Positions 40,483 through 49,519 of a stretch of 64,000 bases of DNA are shown piece by piece; the stretch's first letter is position 1, and every line of letters begins with the position of its first letter. Source of the stretch: RACS-047 sp031553855 (GTDB taxonomy: Bacteria > Bacillota > Clostridia > Christensenellales > Pumilibacteraceae). The notes under the pieces are model-generated. The model searched no databases. It was not told where the DNA came from and saw only the letters and a list, made by a program, of their open reading frames with translations. The position numbers and the translations under genes were made by a program. The DNA lies in NCBI GenBank assembly GCA_031553855.1, contig JAVBKW010000002.1, forward strand, positions 18,723 to 82,722. Reading direction: 5' to 3'.

Positions 40483-42399
40483 ATGGCACAGGACAAAGAG
40501 TTGCATTATGACGCGAGTAATATTCAGGTACTTGAAGGGCTCGACCCCGTAAGAAAGCGTCCGGGTATGTATATCGGTTCGACGGACGAGAGAGGGCTTC
40601 ACCATTTAGTTATCGAGATAGTCGATAACAGCGTGGATGAGGCGTTGGCCGGCTTTTGCGACACTATCGACGTCACCATCACGCCAGAGGGCGCGTGCTC
40701 GGTAGTTGATAACGGAAGGGGTATACCCGTCGATATCCATCCCAAAGAAAAGGTTTCGGCTCTTCAGCTCGTTTTAACTAAGCTGCACGCGGGCGGTAAG
40801 TTCGGCGGCGGCGGATATAAGGTCAGCGGCGGCTTGCACGGCGTGGGGCTTTCGGTCGTAAACGCGCTGTCTGAATGGCTAGAGGTCGAGGTCTATAAGA
40901 ACGGCAAGGTCTACGCGCAAAAATACAACCGCGGAGTGCCTATGCGCGCGCTCGCGGAGTCCGGCAAAACAAAGCTGAACGGAACGAAGATCACATTTTT
41001 CCCCGACCCCGACATCTTTGAAACTATCGAGTTCACATACGAATTTTTGCGCACAAGGCTAAGAGAGGTCGCCTATCTTAATAAGGGGCTTTCCATTAAC
41101 CTTGAAGATATGCGAAAGGGTCGCGAAAAGAAGGAATCCTTCCGGTTCGACGGCGGTATTTCAGATTTTGTCGAGTACCTCAACCGCAGCAAGGAAACGC
41201 TTTTCCCTACAGTCGTTTACACAGAGCAGGTCTATAAAGAAAATATAGTCGAAATAGCTATGCAGTATAACGACAGCTATAACGAAATAATTTATTCCTA
41301 CGCCAACAACATCAATACGGAAGAGGGCGGCACTCATTTAGTCGGCTTTAAAAACGGCCTCACCAAAATCATCAACGATTACGCCAAAAAGCAGAATATG
41401 TTCAAGAATGACGAGGAAAAGCTTTCGGGCGAGGACGTTCGCGAGGGCTTGACGGCTATCGTCAGCGTCAAGCTTATGGACCCGCAGTTTGAGGGCCAGA
41501 CCAAAACTAAGCTTGGCAACTCCGAAATGCGAGGGCTTGTAGAAAAGGCGCTCACAGAGGGACTGGGAACGTATTTAGAAGAGAATCCGGCGCAGGCAAA
41601 AGAGCTTATTTTAAAATGTATAACAGCCCAGCGCGCCAGAGACGCGGCAAGAAACGCAAGAGAGCTTACGCGCCGCAAGGGTTTTTTAGAATCGACAACA
41701 TTGCCCGGAAAGCTTGCCGACTGCACCGATAAGGACCCGGCGCATTGCGAAATATATATTGTCGAGGGCGACTCGGCGGGCGGCACGGCAAAGCAGGGGC
41801 GCGACAGGCGTTTTCAGGCGATACTTCCGCTCAGAGGCAAAATTTTAAACGTTGAAAAGGCAAGGCTTGCAAGGGTTTTGGAAAATGCCGAGATAAAGGC
41901 GATGATAACGGCTTTCGGCTGCGGCGTGGGCGAGGATTTCGACGAATCAAAGCTCCGCTACGGCAAAATAATTTGCATGACCGACGCGGACGTTGACGGC
42001 AGCCATATCAGGATACTTCTGCTCACGTTCTTCTTCCGCTACATGAAGCCGCTTGTCGAAAACGGCCACGTCTATATAGCCCAGCCGCCGCTTTATAAAA
42101 TAGCCAAAGGCAAGAATCAGGAATACTACTGCTACTCCGATAAGGAATTAAGCGACAAGCTCAACGAACTGGGAAGAAAGGGCACCGAAGTTCAGCGCTA
42201 TAAGGGCCTTGGCGAAATGAACGCGGAACAGCTCTGGGACACTACCATGAGCCCCGAACACCGTACTCTTTTGCAGGTCACAATGGACGACGCCTACGAG
42301 GCCGACGAAATATTCACAGTCCTTATGGGCGAGGTTCCGGAATTAAGGCGCAAGTTTATTGAGGATAATGCTAAGCTTGTTAAGGAATTAGACATATAG
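40483..42399 (+). CDS. gyrB: DNA gyrase subunit B
   Basis: 638 residues, usual length for Firmicutes. ATPase domain: EIVDNSVDEAL, VDNGRGIPVDIH and GGKFGGGGYKVSGGLHGVG. TOPRIM: EGDSAGGTAKQGRDRRFQAILPLRGKILN near residue 430 and DADVDGSHIR. C-terminal QRYKGLGEMNAEQLWDTTM. With GyrA it introduces negative supercoils using ATP. Start at 40483 is set by AAAGGAGAG; a frame from 40459 would run through that site. gyrA follows after 217 bases. Confidence 0.96.
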   Translation: MAQDKELHYDASNIQVLEGLDPVRKRPGMYIGSTDERGLHHLVIEIVDNSVDEALAGFCDTIDVTITPEGACSVVDNGRGIPVDIHPKEKVSALQLVLTKLHAGGKFGGGGYKVSGGLHGVGLSVVNALSEWLEVEVYKNGKVYAQKYNRGVPMRALAESGKTKLNGTKITFFPDPDIFETIEFTYEFLRTRLREVAYLNKGLSINLEDMRKGREKKESFRFDGGISDFVEYLNRSKETLFPTVVYTEQVYKENIVEIAMQYNDSYNEIIYSYANNINTEEGGTHLVGFKNGLTKIINDYAKKQNMFKNDEEKLSGEDVREGLTAIVSVKLMDPQFEGQTKTKLGNSEMRGLVEKALTEGLGTYLEENPAQAKELILKCITAQRARDAARNARELTRRKGFLESTTLPGKLADCTDKDPAHCEIYIVEGDSAGGTAKQGRDRRFQAILPLRGKILNVEKARLARVLENAEIKAMITAFGCGVGEDFDESKLRYGKIICMTDADVDGSHIRILLLTFFFRYMKPLVENGHVYIAQPPLYKIAKGKNQEYYCYSDKELSDKLNELGRKGTEVQRYKGLGEMNAEQLWDTTMSPEHRTLLQVTMDDAYEADEIFTVLMGEVPELRRKFIEDNAKLVKELDI

Positions 42400-42519
42400 T
42401 TTTAAGGCTTATAAGCGTCGTGATGCGGCGTCAACATCGGTTTTTTGACCGCTTGAGTATGTCAAAATACACTTCGCGTCCAAAAAACCTCGTTTCCTTG
42501 CCTGGCTCGCTTCTGAGCC

Positions 42520-42584
42520 TTTAAACGGCTGAATCGGACAAAACGGCAAATCCTTTAAACAGCCGAATTGGACAAAACGGCAAA
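42520..42584. repeat. Tandem direct repeat between gyrB and gyrA
   Basis: TTTAAACGGCTGAATCGGAC plus AAAACGGCAAA (42520-42550) recurs as TTTAAACAGCCGAATTGGAC plus AAAACGGCAAA (42554-42584). The preceding 42425-42500 resembles a decayed palindromic repeat (GTCAAAATACACTTC). Confidence 0.65.
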
Positions 42585-42616
42585 AACCATTAACATAAAT
42601 AATAAGGAATCAATTT

Positions 42617-45148
42617 ATGGCAAAGAAAAAGAAAGACGAAGAGTTTATTATCGAGGATAACACCAAGGTAGTTAAGCGTCAGCTTAAAGAAGAAATGGAG
42701 AAATCGTTCATAGCCTATGCTATGGCGGTCAACGTTTCGCGCGCCATACCCGACGTGCGCGACGGGCTAAAGCCGGTTCACCGCAGGATACTGTACGCGA
42801 TGAGCGAGCTTAATTTGTACGCGGATAAGCCGTACAGGAAGTGCGCCCGTATCGTCGGCGACGTTTTGGGTAAATACCATCCCCACGGCGACAGCGCGGT
42901 TTATTTTGCGCTCGTTAGGCTTGCCCAAGACTTCTCTATCCGCTGCCCGCTTGTAGACGGCCACGGAAATTTCGGGTCGGTGGACGGCGACCCGCCCGCG
43001 GCTCAAAGGTATACCGAGGCAAGGCTTGCTAAAATCGCAGGCGAAATGCTGCGCGATATCGATAAGGAGACCGTTGACTGGTACCCCAACTTTGACGATA
43101 CTCTCGAGCAGCCCACAGTACTGCCCAGCCGCTTTCCGAATCTTTTGGTGAACGGCTCCGACGGTATAGCGGTCGGTATGGCGACGAACATCCCGCCGCA
43201 CAACTTAGGCGAGGTCATTTCCGGCGTTGATGCGCTTATAGATAATCCCGACATCACTGTCGACGAGCTTTTGCAGTACGTTCCCGCTCCGGATTACCCC
43301 ACCGGCGGCATCATAATGGGCAGGGCAAACGTCCGCCACGCATACAGAACTGGCCACGGCAGCGTGGTTATCCGCGCTAAAACGCAGATTGAGGAATATC
43401 CCGTCCGCGAGGGCGGCGAGGCAATGCGCCAGAGGATCGTCGTAACAGAGCTTCCATATCAGGTCAACAAGGCCGAGCTTATCGAAACTATCGCGAATAT
43501 GGTCAAGGATAAGCGCATAGAGGGCATTTCCGACATCAAGGAAGAGTCCGACCGTACGGGAATGCGCGTCGTTATCGAGGTCAAGCGCGACGCTCAGGCG
43601 CAGGTCGTTTTAAACACGCTCTATAAGCACACAAACCTTCAGATTTCCAACGGTATCACTTTCTTAGCTCTAGTTAACGGCGAGCCTAAGATTTTAAACC
43701 TCAAGGAAATGCTCTACTACTACTTAGAGCATCAAAAAGAGGTTATACTGCGCCGCACGAAGTTCGATCTGGAAAAGGCGCAGGAAAGAGAGCATATTTT
43801 GCAGGGCTTAGTTATCGCGCTCACGAATATCGACGAGGTTATTGCGATAATCAAAAAGAGCCGCGATAAGTTCGAGGCCGCCGAAAAGCTGATGACCACT
43901 TTCATTCTTTCGGATAAACAGGCAAACGCGATACTCGAAATGCGTCTGCAAAGGCTGACGTCTCTGGAAGTCGAACAGCTCAAGTCCGAGCTTGCCGAAA
44001 TCGAGATTTTAATAGGCGAGCTTACTTCTATTATCGCCAATCCTTACAAGGTGCTTGAGATAGTCAAGTCAGAGCTAAACGAAATCAAGGAAAAATACGA
44101 TACGCCGCGCCGTACCGAGCTGTGCATCGACTACGACGAGATCGACATCGGCGACCTCATCGACAGGGAAGACGTCGTTATTTCTATGACGCATTTCGGC
44201 TATATCAAGCGTCTGCCGCTCACAGAATACAAGGCTCAGCGCCGCGGCGGTAAAGGTATAACGGCACACAAGCCCAAAGAAGAGGATTTCGTCGAAAATA
44301 TGTTCGTAACCTGCACGCATGACGACCTTTTATTCTTTACGACATTTGGAAAGGTCTATAAGATCAAGGCGTACGAGGTGCCCGAAAACGAGCGTACAGC
44401 ACGAGGCCGCGCAATAGTCAACCTTCTCCAGCTTGCCGACGGCGAAAAGGTCAACAGCGTTATACGCTTAGAAGAAAACACGCAGGGCAACCTGATAATG
44501 GCCACAAAGAAAGGCCTTATCAAGAAAACTGACCTTAAGGAATTTGAGTCGATACGTAAGGTGGGCAAGATTGCCATCAACCTTAACGACGACGACGAGC
44601 TTATTTCCGTTCAGTTAACGAGCGGCCGCGACGAAATAATCGTTGCCTCACGCGAGGGCAAGTGCATACGTTTCTCCGAAGAAGACGTGCGCCAGATGGG
44701 GCGCGATACTATCGGCGTCAAGTCGATGAGCCTTAATAAGGACGATTACGTTGTGGATATGACCGTCGCAAAGGACGGTTACGAGGTTCTCACCGTGTCC
44801 GAGAACGGCTACGGCAAACGCTCCGAATTAGAGGACTACCGCCTCCAGTCGCGCGCCGGTAAGGGCATTAAGGCGGGTATGTTCACCGCCAAGACCGGTA
44901 AGCTTGTCAACCTTAAACTCATTAATCCCGACGACGATATTATGATAATAGCCGACAACGGCATCATTATCCGCCTGCGCGCAAGAGAGGTTTCTAAAAT
45001 CGGGCGCGACACTCAGGGCGTCCGTATGATGAAGATGAAGAATCAGGGCAACGTTGTCTGCGTAGCTATCGCCCAGCCCGACCCCGAAGTCGCCGACGGC
45101 GCAGAGGACGCAGAAGTGAGCGAGGGCAGCGAAGGCGCGGAAGAGTAA
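42617..45148 (+). CDS. gyrA: DNA gyrase subunit A
   Basis: 843 residues. The catalytic Tyr132 is in AAQRYTEARL. QRRGGKGI is the GyrA box that marks gyrase and not topoisomerase IV. The quinolone region reads HPHGDSAVYFALVRLAQ: Ser93 is the usual Ser, but the next hot-spot, normally Asp or Glu (E. coli Asp87), is Phe97. The six-bladed C-terminal wrapping domain fills residues about 500-815, and an acidic tail (VADGAEDAEVSEGSEGAEE) ends the protein. AAGGAA precedes the ATG. Confidence 0.96.
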   Translation: MAKKKKDEEFIIEDNTKVVKRQLKEEMEKSFIAYAMAVNVSRAIPDVRDGLKPVHRRILYAMSELNLYADKPYRKCARIVGDVLGKYHPHGDSAVYFALVRLAQDFSIRCPLVDGHGNFGSVDGDPPAAQRYTEARLAKIAGEMLRDIDKETVDWYPNFDDTLEQPTVLPSRFPNLLVNGSDGIAVGMATNIPPHNLGEVISGVDALIDNPDITVDELLQYVPAPDYPTGGIIMGRANVRHAYRTGHGSVVIRAKTQIEEYPVREGGEAMRQRIVVTELPYQVNKAELIETIANMVKDKRIEGISDIKEESDRTGMRVVIEVKRDAQAQVVLNTLYKHTNLQISNGITFLALVNGEPKILNLKEMLYYYLEHQKEVILRRTKFDLEKAQEREHILQGLVIALTNIDEVIAIIKKSRDKFEAAEKLMTTFILSDKQANAILEMRLQRLTSLEVEQLKSELAEIEILIGELTSIIANPYKVLEIVKSELNEIKEKYDTPRRTELCIDYDEIDIGDLIDREDVVISMTHFGYIKRLPLTEYKAQRRGGKGITAHKPKEEDFVENMFVTCTHDDLLFFTTFGKVYKIKAYEVPENERTARGRAIVNLLQLADGEKVNSVIRLEENTQGNLIMATKKGLIKKTDLKEFESIRKVGKIAINLNDDDELISVQLTSGRDEIIVASREGKCIRFSEEDVRQMGRDTIGVKSMSLNKDDYVVDMTVAKDGYEVLTVSENGYGKRSELEDYRLQSRAGKGIKAGMFTAKTGKLVNLKLINPDDDIMIIADNGIIIRLRAREVSKIGRDTQGVRMMKMKNQGNVVCVAIAQPDPEVADGAEDAEVSEGSEGAEE

Positions 45149-45624
45149 TTTTAGAAAGAATTTGCGGGGAAAACCTTTTTTTGCAAAAAAAGGTTTTCCC
45201 CGTACCCCTTTCCAAAAGAAACTTTTGAGTGTTTTGTAAGAATATAAAGAGGCGTCCAATTAATTTTAAGCTGCGTCTTTTTTGCTGGGAAACCCTTCTT
45301 TTCTTGCAAATAGCGGTGCTATGTGCTGCAAAAACAATTGTTTTTCTATTTAAAAAATACTTCTCTTAAAATATAATCAACTTTCAATCACAGTTTTGTT
45401 AAAGAAGCTAAAGAACAGCGGAGCAATCTATTGAAAATGTGCTCCGTTTTTTCCGCAATTTAAGAAACCGAATAAAAACAAAATAAGCTTCTCATACTAT
45501 TGTCGATTAACTTAGAATTTGCTTTAAGCTCCGGTGTTTTATACTCACTGAACTTCAAAAGTGCTGTTTGAAGTAAATTTCAAATTAATCGACTATATTT
45601 TATAATTTTAAGGAGGATATTATT
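45149..45624 (+). terminator. gyrA terminator and gene-free region
   Basis: GCGGGGAAAACCTTTTTT (45163-45180) pairs with AAAAAAGGTTTTCCCC (45185-45200), a perfect long hairpin. At 45419-45446 CGGAGCA and TGCTCCG followed by TTTTTT form a second terminator-like hairpin without a gene before it. A repeat at 45502-45593 and the AAGGAGG site before the TTG at 45625 complete this gap. Confidence 0.65.
45502..45593. repeat. Small element with GTCGATTAA / TTAATCGAC ends, copy 1
   Basis: GTCGATTAACTTAG at 45502 and the complement TTAATCGAC at 45585-45593 bound about 92 bases that contain CACTGAACTTCAAAAGTGCTG. A related element lies at 50399-50482, and the inner CACT-AACTTCAAAAGTGCTGC block recurs in reverse at 50550-50575. 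Confidence 0.6.
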
Positions 45625-46014
45625 TTGGACAAAGAAATGTTGATCAACGAAGCTGCGTACACCGAAAGTGAAGTCGAAGAGTACAACGCCGCCCAAGCCG
45701 CTCAGATCGCAAGCGTTGAAACCGGTATGGAGGCGGGCGCCGACCTTGCAAACATCGAGACAGCCAACGGTACAGGCGGTATGGACGCCGCTCAAATCGC
45801 CGAGTTTGAACAAACACAGCGCGAAAACTATGAGGAGTTTGCAGAAGACTTTGAGGAATCCGACCCCCAGGAGGCCGGATACTTAGGCGTAGAAGACGAG
45901 GCCGCCGCCGACGGGTTAGAGGCCGCCGCGGACGATTATTTCGACGCGGACGAGGGCTACACCTCAACATCCGACTATACTATGATATCAGACGAAGATA
46001 CAAACGGCTCCTAA
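45625..46014 (+). CDS. Strongly acidic hypothetical protein
   Basis: 129 residues, over one third Asp/Glu with many Ala (AAQIASVETGMEAGADLANIE, DEAAADGLEAAADDYFDADEG). Almost no Lys or Arg. No signal peptide. TTG start directed by AAGGAGG. Composition suggests a disordered or helical acidic protein, possibly a nucleic-acid mimic or ribosome-linked factor, but nothing shows this. It stands between gyrA and the restriction system and ends in a two-way terminator. Confidence 0.55.
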   Translation: MDKEMLINEAAYTESEVEEYNAAQAAQIASVETGMEAGADLANIETANGTGGMDAAQIAEFEQTQRENYEEFAEDFEESDPQEAGYLGVEDEAAADGLEAAADDYFDADEGYTSTSDYTMISDEDTNGS

Positions 46015-46043
46015 CCGCCAAAATCTCACCATCTCAAATAAAT

Positions 46044-46082
46044 AAAAACAGGATCGCATTTTACTAATGTGATCCTGTTTTT
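46044..46082. terminator. Two-way terminator between the acidic gene and the methylase
   Basis: AAAAACAGGATC (46044-46055) is the exact complement of GATCCTGTTTTT (46071-46082), with T-runs on both strands. It ends both converging units. Confidence 0.85.
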
Positions 46083-46095
46083 ATCTGTGCGCCAA

Positions 46096-46818
46096 CTATT
46101 TTTTAAACACAAAAATGTACTCATGCGCTAAAAGCAAAAAATTAAACTTTTCGCTATTAGTTTTCCAAAAGCCTGTTGCCTTGCAGTTATGCTGTTCTTT
46201 TATAATTATCTCTTTTGTCTTAAATCCTGCGTCACAAAATATATTCATTACTTTAAAACCTAACGGTTGCACCATGCCATTTTTACGCATATCGCCCATT
46301 ACTATCGCACAAAAGCTATTTTTCTTTAGTACGCGATAGCTTTCAGCGGCAACGGATTTCATTGCGTCCAAAAAGTCGGACTGTTCAAGCAAAGATAAAT
46401 CCCCGTCAATATTTTCGCTGTAGTGAATGATATTAGCGTACGGGGGATGAGTGCAAATTAAATCAATACTTTTATCGGATATGCTTTCAAGGCTTCGAGC
46501 ATCGCCTATTCTAATACTAATTTCAGGAACGCATTCACTATTAAAGTCAAGCTTTGATTCTGTCAATTCAATAGCGGCAGGATTTATGTCCAAGCCAATC
46601 ATCCTACGGTTATTAAGCTTGCATTCAATAGCGGTCGTTCCGCCGCCAACAAATTGGTCAAGTACGATATCCTCAGGCTTTGAGTAGCGCAAAATGATGT
46701 TTTTTGCTACAAATGGAGAAAAGTTGCCGCGATATTTTGCATCATGCGTTGCCCATTTCCCTCTGTTCGGGAAGCTCCAAACAGTATTAGTCTCAAGCTC
46801 AAACTTGTTTTCTGTCAT
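46096..46818 (-). CDS. DNA methyltransferase, second methylase of a DpnII-like system
   Basis: 240 residues. SAM motif DQFVGGGTTAIEC and catalytic motif CTHPPYANIIHY (xPPY) identify an amino-methyltransferase of N4-cytosine/N6-adenine type. The motif order (SAM site, then PPY) differs from the beta class to which DpnA belongs. Its ATG overlaps the stop of the DpnII-like endonuclease (TAATG), so they are made together. In S. pneumoniae the DpnII system also has two methylases, one acting on single-stranded GATC during transformation; a similar role is inference. AT-rich compared with its neighbours. Confidence 0.8.
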   Translation of the reverse strand: MTENKFELETNTVWSFPNRGKWATHDAKYRGNFSPFVAKNIILRYSKPEDIVLDQFVGGGTTAIECKLNNRRMIGLDINPAAIELTESKLDFNSECVPEISIRIGDARSLESISDKSIDLICTHPPYANIIHYSENIDGDLSLLEQSDFLDAMKSVAAESYRVLKKNSFCAIVMGDMRKNGMVQPLGFKVMNIFCDAGFKTKEIIIKEQHNCKATGFWKTNSEKFNFLLLAHEYIFVFKK

Positions 46819-47678
46819 TATTTAAGAACCTTTGTGAGTATTCCGTTTTCAAGTTCGTTTAGATTATATACAGTGTCCAAAACATCAAAAGTTTCTTCTA
46901 AATTGCCTTTAGCACTTTTCCATGCCGTTCCGTCGGTAATCCATACAAACTTAAATCCGGCAATATCTTTGGCTTCCTGTGCAATCATTTTATAGCTTCT
47001 TGCAGTTTCGTTTAGCTTTGAACCGCCGTCAGAACCGCCATAAAAATTCGTTTCAATGGCATATATATTTGAGGCTGTTTTTACAACAAAATCAAAACGC
47101 TTACGCGCTTTACCCTTATTAGATATTTCAGATAAATCAATTTGCCACTTCTGCTCAATATCTTTTAAGTACACTTCCTTAAAATAGTTCTTGTCTTTAA
47201 CTAAGCCTAACGCCAACAAATGAGCTTCAACGGCGTCTTCCATCAAATGTCCGCCTCTGTTTTTTCTGCCGTTTGAATCTAAACCGACTTCAACGCCGGT
47301 GGCATAATCTACGAGATTGTTAATTATATGATTAGAAATAAGATCAAATAATCCCGACTCGCGCATAAATAAAATGCAATTATCTATATCGTCACACTTT
47401 TTGAAGTTGAAAATATAGCTTTGCTTCTCATAAATTACATATATTTCCTGTCCTCTAACCGCCAAAAGTAAGGGAATACATTTTACAATCTGAGGATAAT
47501 CTTTTACTAACTTTATGAAATCATTCTCAATATTTTTTGAGCCAATTAGGGAATTCAAAATATTTAGTTCCACTTTAACAGAATCAATATTTCGATATAC
47601 TTTTTTGAAATCTATATAATAGCCAAAATCCGAGATACTTGTCTTGAATTCTGCAAGCCAATTATTAAAATCTCTCAT
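46818..47678 (-). CDS. DpnII/MboI-family restriction endonuclease
   Basis: 286 residues. FGYYIDFKKVYRNIDSVKVELNILNSLIGS at the N-terminus, GVEVGLDSNGRKNRGGHLMEDAVE in the middle and RFDFVVKTASNIYAIETNFYGGSDGGSKLNETARSYK, the PD-(D/E)xK-like core, match DpnII/MboI enzymes, which cut unmethylated GATC. Start at 47678 is set by AAAGGAG; a longer frame reaches into the upstream dam gene. It lies between the two methylases on one transcript. Confidence 0.85.
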   Translation of the reverse strand: MRDFNNWLAEFKTSISDFGYYIDFKKVYRNIDSVKVELNILNSLIGSKNIENDFIKLVKDYPQIVKCIPLLLAVRGQEIYVIYEKQSYIFNFKKCDDIDNCILFMRESGLFDLISNHIINNLVDYATGVEVGLDSNGRKNRGGHLMEDAVEAHLLALGLVKDKNYFKEVYLKDIEQKWQIDLSEISNKGKARKRFDFVVKTASNIYAIETNFYGGSDGGSKLNETARSYKMIAQEAKDIAGFKFVWITDGTAWKSAKGNLEETFDVLDTVYNLNELENGILTKVLK

Positions 47679-47689
47679 CGCTTTCTCCT

Positions 47690-48577
47690 TTAGTAATTCC
47701 TTACAACTATTTCTGTAATATTTCCACGCTTTTCTGCTTGACAATTTATCATGCGCTTAGCAAATACTCGATCAATTCTATATCCTTTGTATAGTTTGTC
47801 AAAGAAGTCGTCATCAGGATTTGTGTTTTTCGGGTCAGAATTACTTAGCATTAATACGGCCCCGGCGTTGTCCGCCTTTTTATAAAACTCTGATAGTTTA
47901 ACCTGGTCAGAATCTGAAAAGCCGCCTTTATCATATCCGACAAAAGAAGCGATTTCATTTAATGGACGATAAGGAGGGTCGAAGTAAATTAATGCCTCAT
48001 CACTTAAATAGTTCTCGCAGAGTGAGTAGTCTCCAAAAAAAATCTTTGTTTTGTGAAGAGTTTTGCTAATCAATCTAAGATTTTCTTTATCGCAAATTGT
48101 GGGATTCTTATATTTACCATGGGGAACATTAAACTCGCCGCCACGGTTAACGCGATACAATCCATTAAAACAGGTGTGGTTTAGAAAAATAAAGTCTGCT
48201 GCTTTCTCAACATCAAACTCGCCATTCAACTTTATTGAATTATATTTGTTTCTGACTTCATAAAAGTAATCAGTTCTTTCTTCTCCGGAAAGTGACAAAT
48301 AGTGATTTTCCAAAATGCACAAAGCTGAAATTAAATCTTCAGTTTTGCTTTGAATGCATCTATAACAATTTATCAGCTCTTTATTTATATCAATTATTAC
48401 AGCATAATCGAAAGTATAACGGTGCATTATTTCAAAAAACAAAGCACCGCCGCCGACAAAAGGTTCTATGTATATTTTTTTATTTAAAATATCGGCAGGT
48501 AGCAAAGATATTAACTGCTCTGCGATTTGGCCTTTGCCTCCAGCCCATTTAACAAATGGCTTTGCTTTGGTTTTCAT
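47690..48577 (-). CDS. GATC-specific adenine methyltransferase (Dam/DpnM type)
   Basis: 295 residues. D12-class motifs: KPFVKWAGGKGQ near residue 10, IEPFVGGGALFFEI (SAM site), LNHTCFNGLYRVNRGGEFNVP and IYFDPPYRPL near residue 200. This set is specific to Dam/DpnM enzymes that methylate the A of GATC. First gene of the system, so protection is made before the nuclease. AAGGAC precedes the ATG. Eleven bases separate it from the endonuclease start. AT-rich, probably acquired with its partners. Confidence 0.92.
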   Translation of the reverse strand: MKTKAKPFVKWAGGKGQIAEQLISLLPADILNKKIYIEPFVGGGALFFEIMHRYTFDYAVIIDINKELINCYRCIQSKTEDLISALCILENHYLSLSGEERTDYFYEVRNKYNSIKLNGEFDVEKAADFIFLNHTCFNGLYRVNRGGEFNVPHGKYKNPTICDKENLRLISKTLHKTKIFFGDYSLCENYLSDEALIYFDPPYRPLNEIASFVGYDKGGFSDSDQVKLSEFYKKADNAGAVLMLSNSDPKNTNPDDDFFDKLYKGYRIDRVFAKRMINCQAEKRGNITEIVVRNY

Positions 48578-48737
48578 CGCTTTAGTCCTTAAAATTTTTA
48601 TTATATTTTAGCATATATTTAATATATCACAATCGCTAGACTTTTGCAACAATTATAACATTAGCCTTATTTTCCCGACTATCCGGGCGGCAAAAGCAAC
48701 CCCGAAAATACTTCGTGGCATTCGCTTCGCTCGGCTA

Positions 48738-48766
48738 AAGAAAAAGAAACCGGCGATGCGGTTTCT
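48738..48766 (-). terminator. ssrA terminator
   Basis: On the minus strand AGAAACCG, loop CATCGC, CGGTTTCT, then TTTTCTTT. It lies 40 bases beyond the tmRNA 3' end. Confidence 0.75.
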
Positions 48767-48806
48767 GATTTTGACGCAAGCACAGTGTATGCGTATACGT
48801 CTTGTG

Positions 48807-49176
48807 TGGTGGAGATGCAGGGAATTGAACCCTGTTCCAACATGAACTTTCAAAAAGGCTCTATATGCTTAGTTTCTTTTTATATTTTACAGGGCAGGGG
48901 AAAGAAACAAACTTGCCATGCGAGGCCTTTGTTGTCCTCACGCGGGCCAAAAGGCCGTAACCCCGCGCGATGTGCTTCACTTAATTTGACAACGGATCAT
49001 ATCTGCAGTGAACCAGACAAGCCGCCGACGGCTTTAAATTAAGCCGCAAATGCAAACGCCGGAGCGCTTACAGGTTTTTGAGTTTTGTCATTTAATTTTT
49101 TTGCCATTTTAAGGTAGCTGACTCTACCGCATACGCCTACTTCGTCGTTTCACGCTGTCGAAGCCTGTACATCCCC
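48807..49176 (-). ncRNA. ssrA: tmRNA
   Basis: 370 nt. The 5' end GGGGATGTACAGGCTTCGAC and the 3' end CAGGGTTCAATTCCCTGCAT then CTCCACCA pair as a tRNA-like acceptor (GGGGATG with CATCTCC) with a T-arm. The tag frame starts at the resume codon GCA (49104) and ends at TAA (49039-49041): 21 codons starting AKKLNDKTQ and ending SAPAFAFAA. It rescues stalled ribosomes with SmpB. The genome-encoded CCA is present. Confidence 0.96.
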
Positions 49177-49204
49177 GCGCGGCTCTTTTAGGGAGAGCTT
49201 TGTT

Positions 49205-49233
49205 AGTATAGCACATTTTCAGCCGGATGTAAA
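49205..49233 (-). promoter_or_regulatory. ssrA promoter
   Basis: On the minus strand TTTACA (49233-49228), 17-nt spacer, TATACT (49210-49205). The rest of the gap up to 49519 shows no gene or structure that I can support. Confidence 0.75.
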
Positions 49234-49519
49234 GTGCAGATTTTGACAAAAATAGTGGAAAATTTTGAAAATGCTGAAAAACTGACGGATAAAAAACATT
49301 GATTGCAAATATTTTTAGAAAAAATATAATCCCTGCAAACAAAGACGGAGCAATTTGCAGCGGCGTAAAAGTGGGAGGCTATCTTACATTAGGTAAATTC
49401 CTCGCGTCCCCTAATTCTTCGTGTTCCTGTTTGTTGCAAATTAGATTGGGTTCATTTCGCTGCTCTCGTTCGTTTTACTTTAAGAGCTTTTGCGGGAGGT
49501 GCGGCAGGGTTTAAATGTT

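Noticed and set aside
48665..48720. Small structured RNA beside ssrA
   Set aside because: Only the ssrA terminator is clear; the other inverted parts are short and no promoter is seen.
49299..49514. 71-codon plus-strand frame between tmRNA and degV
   Set aside because: No ribosome site and no similarity; it lies in non-coding DNA with low-complexity codons.
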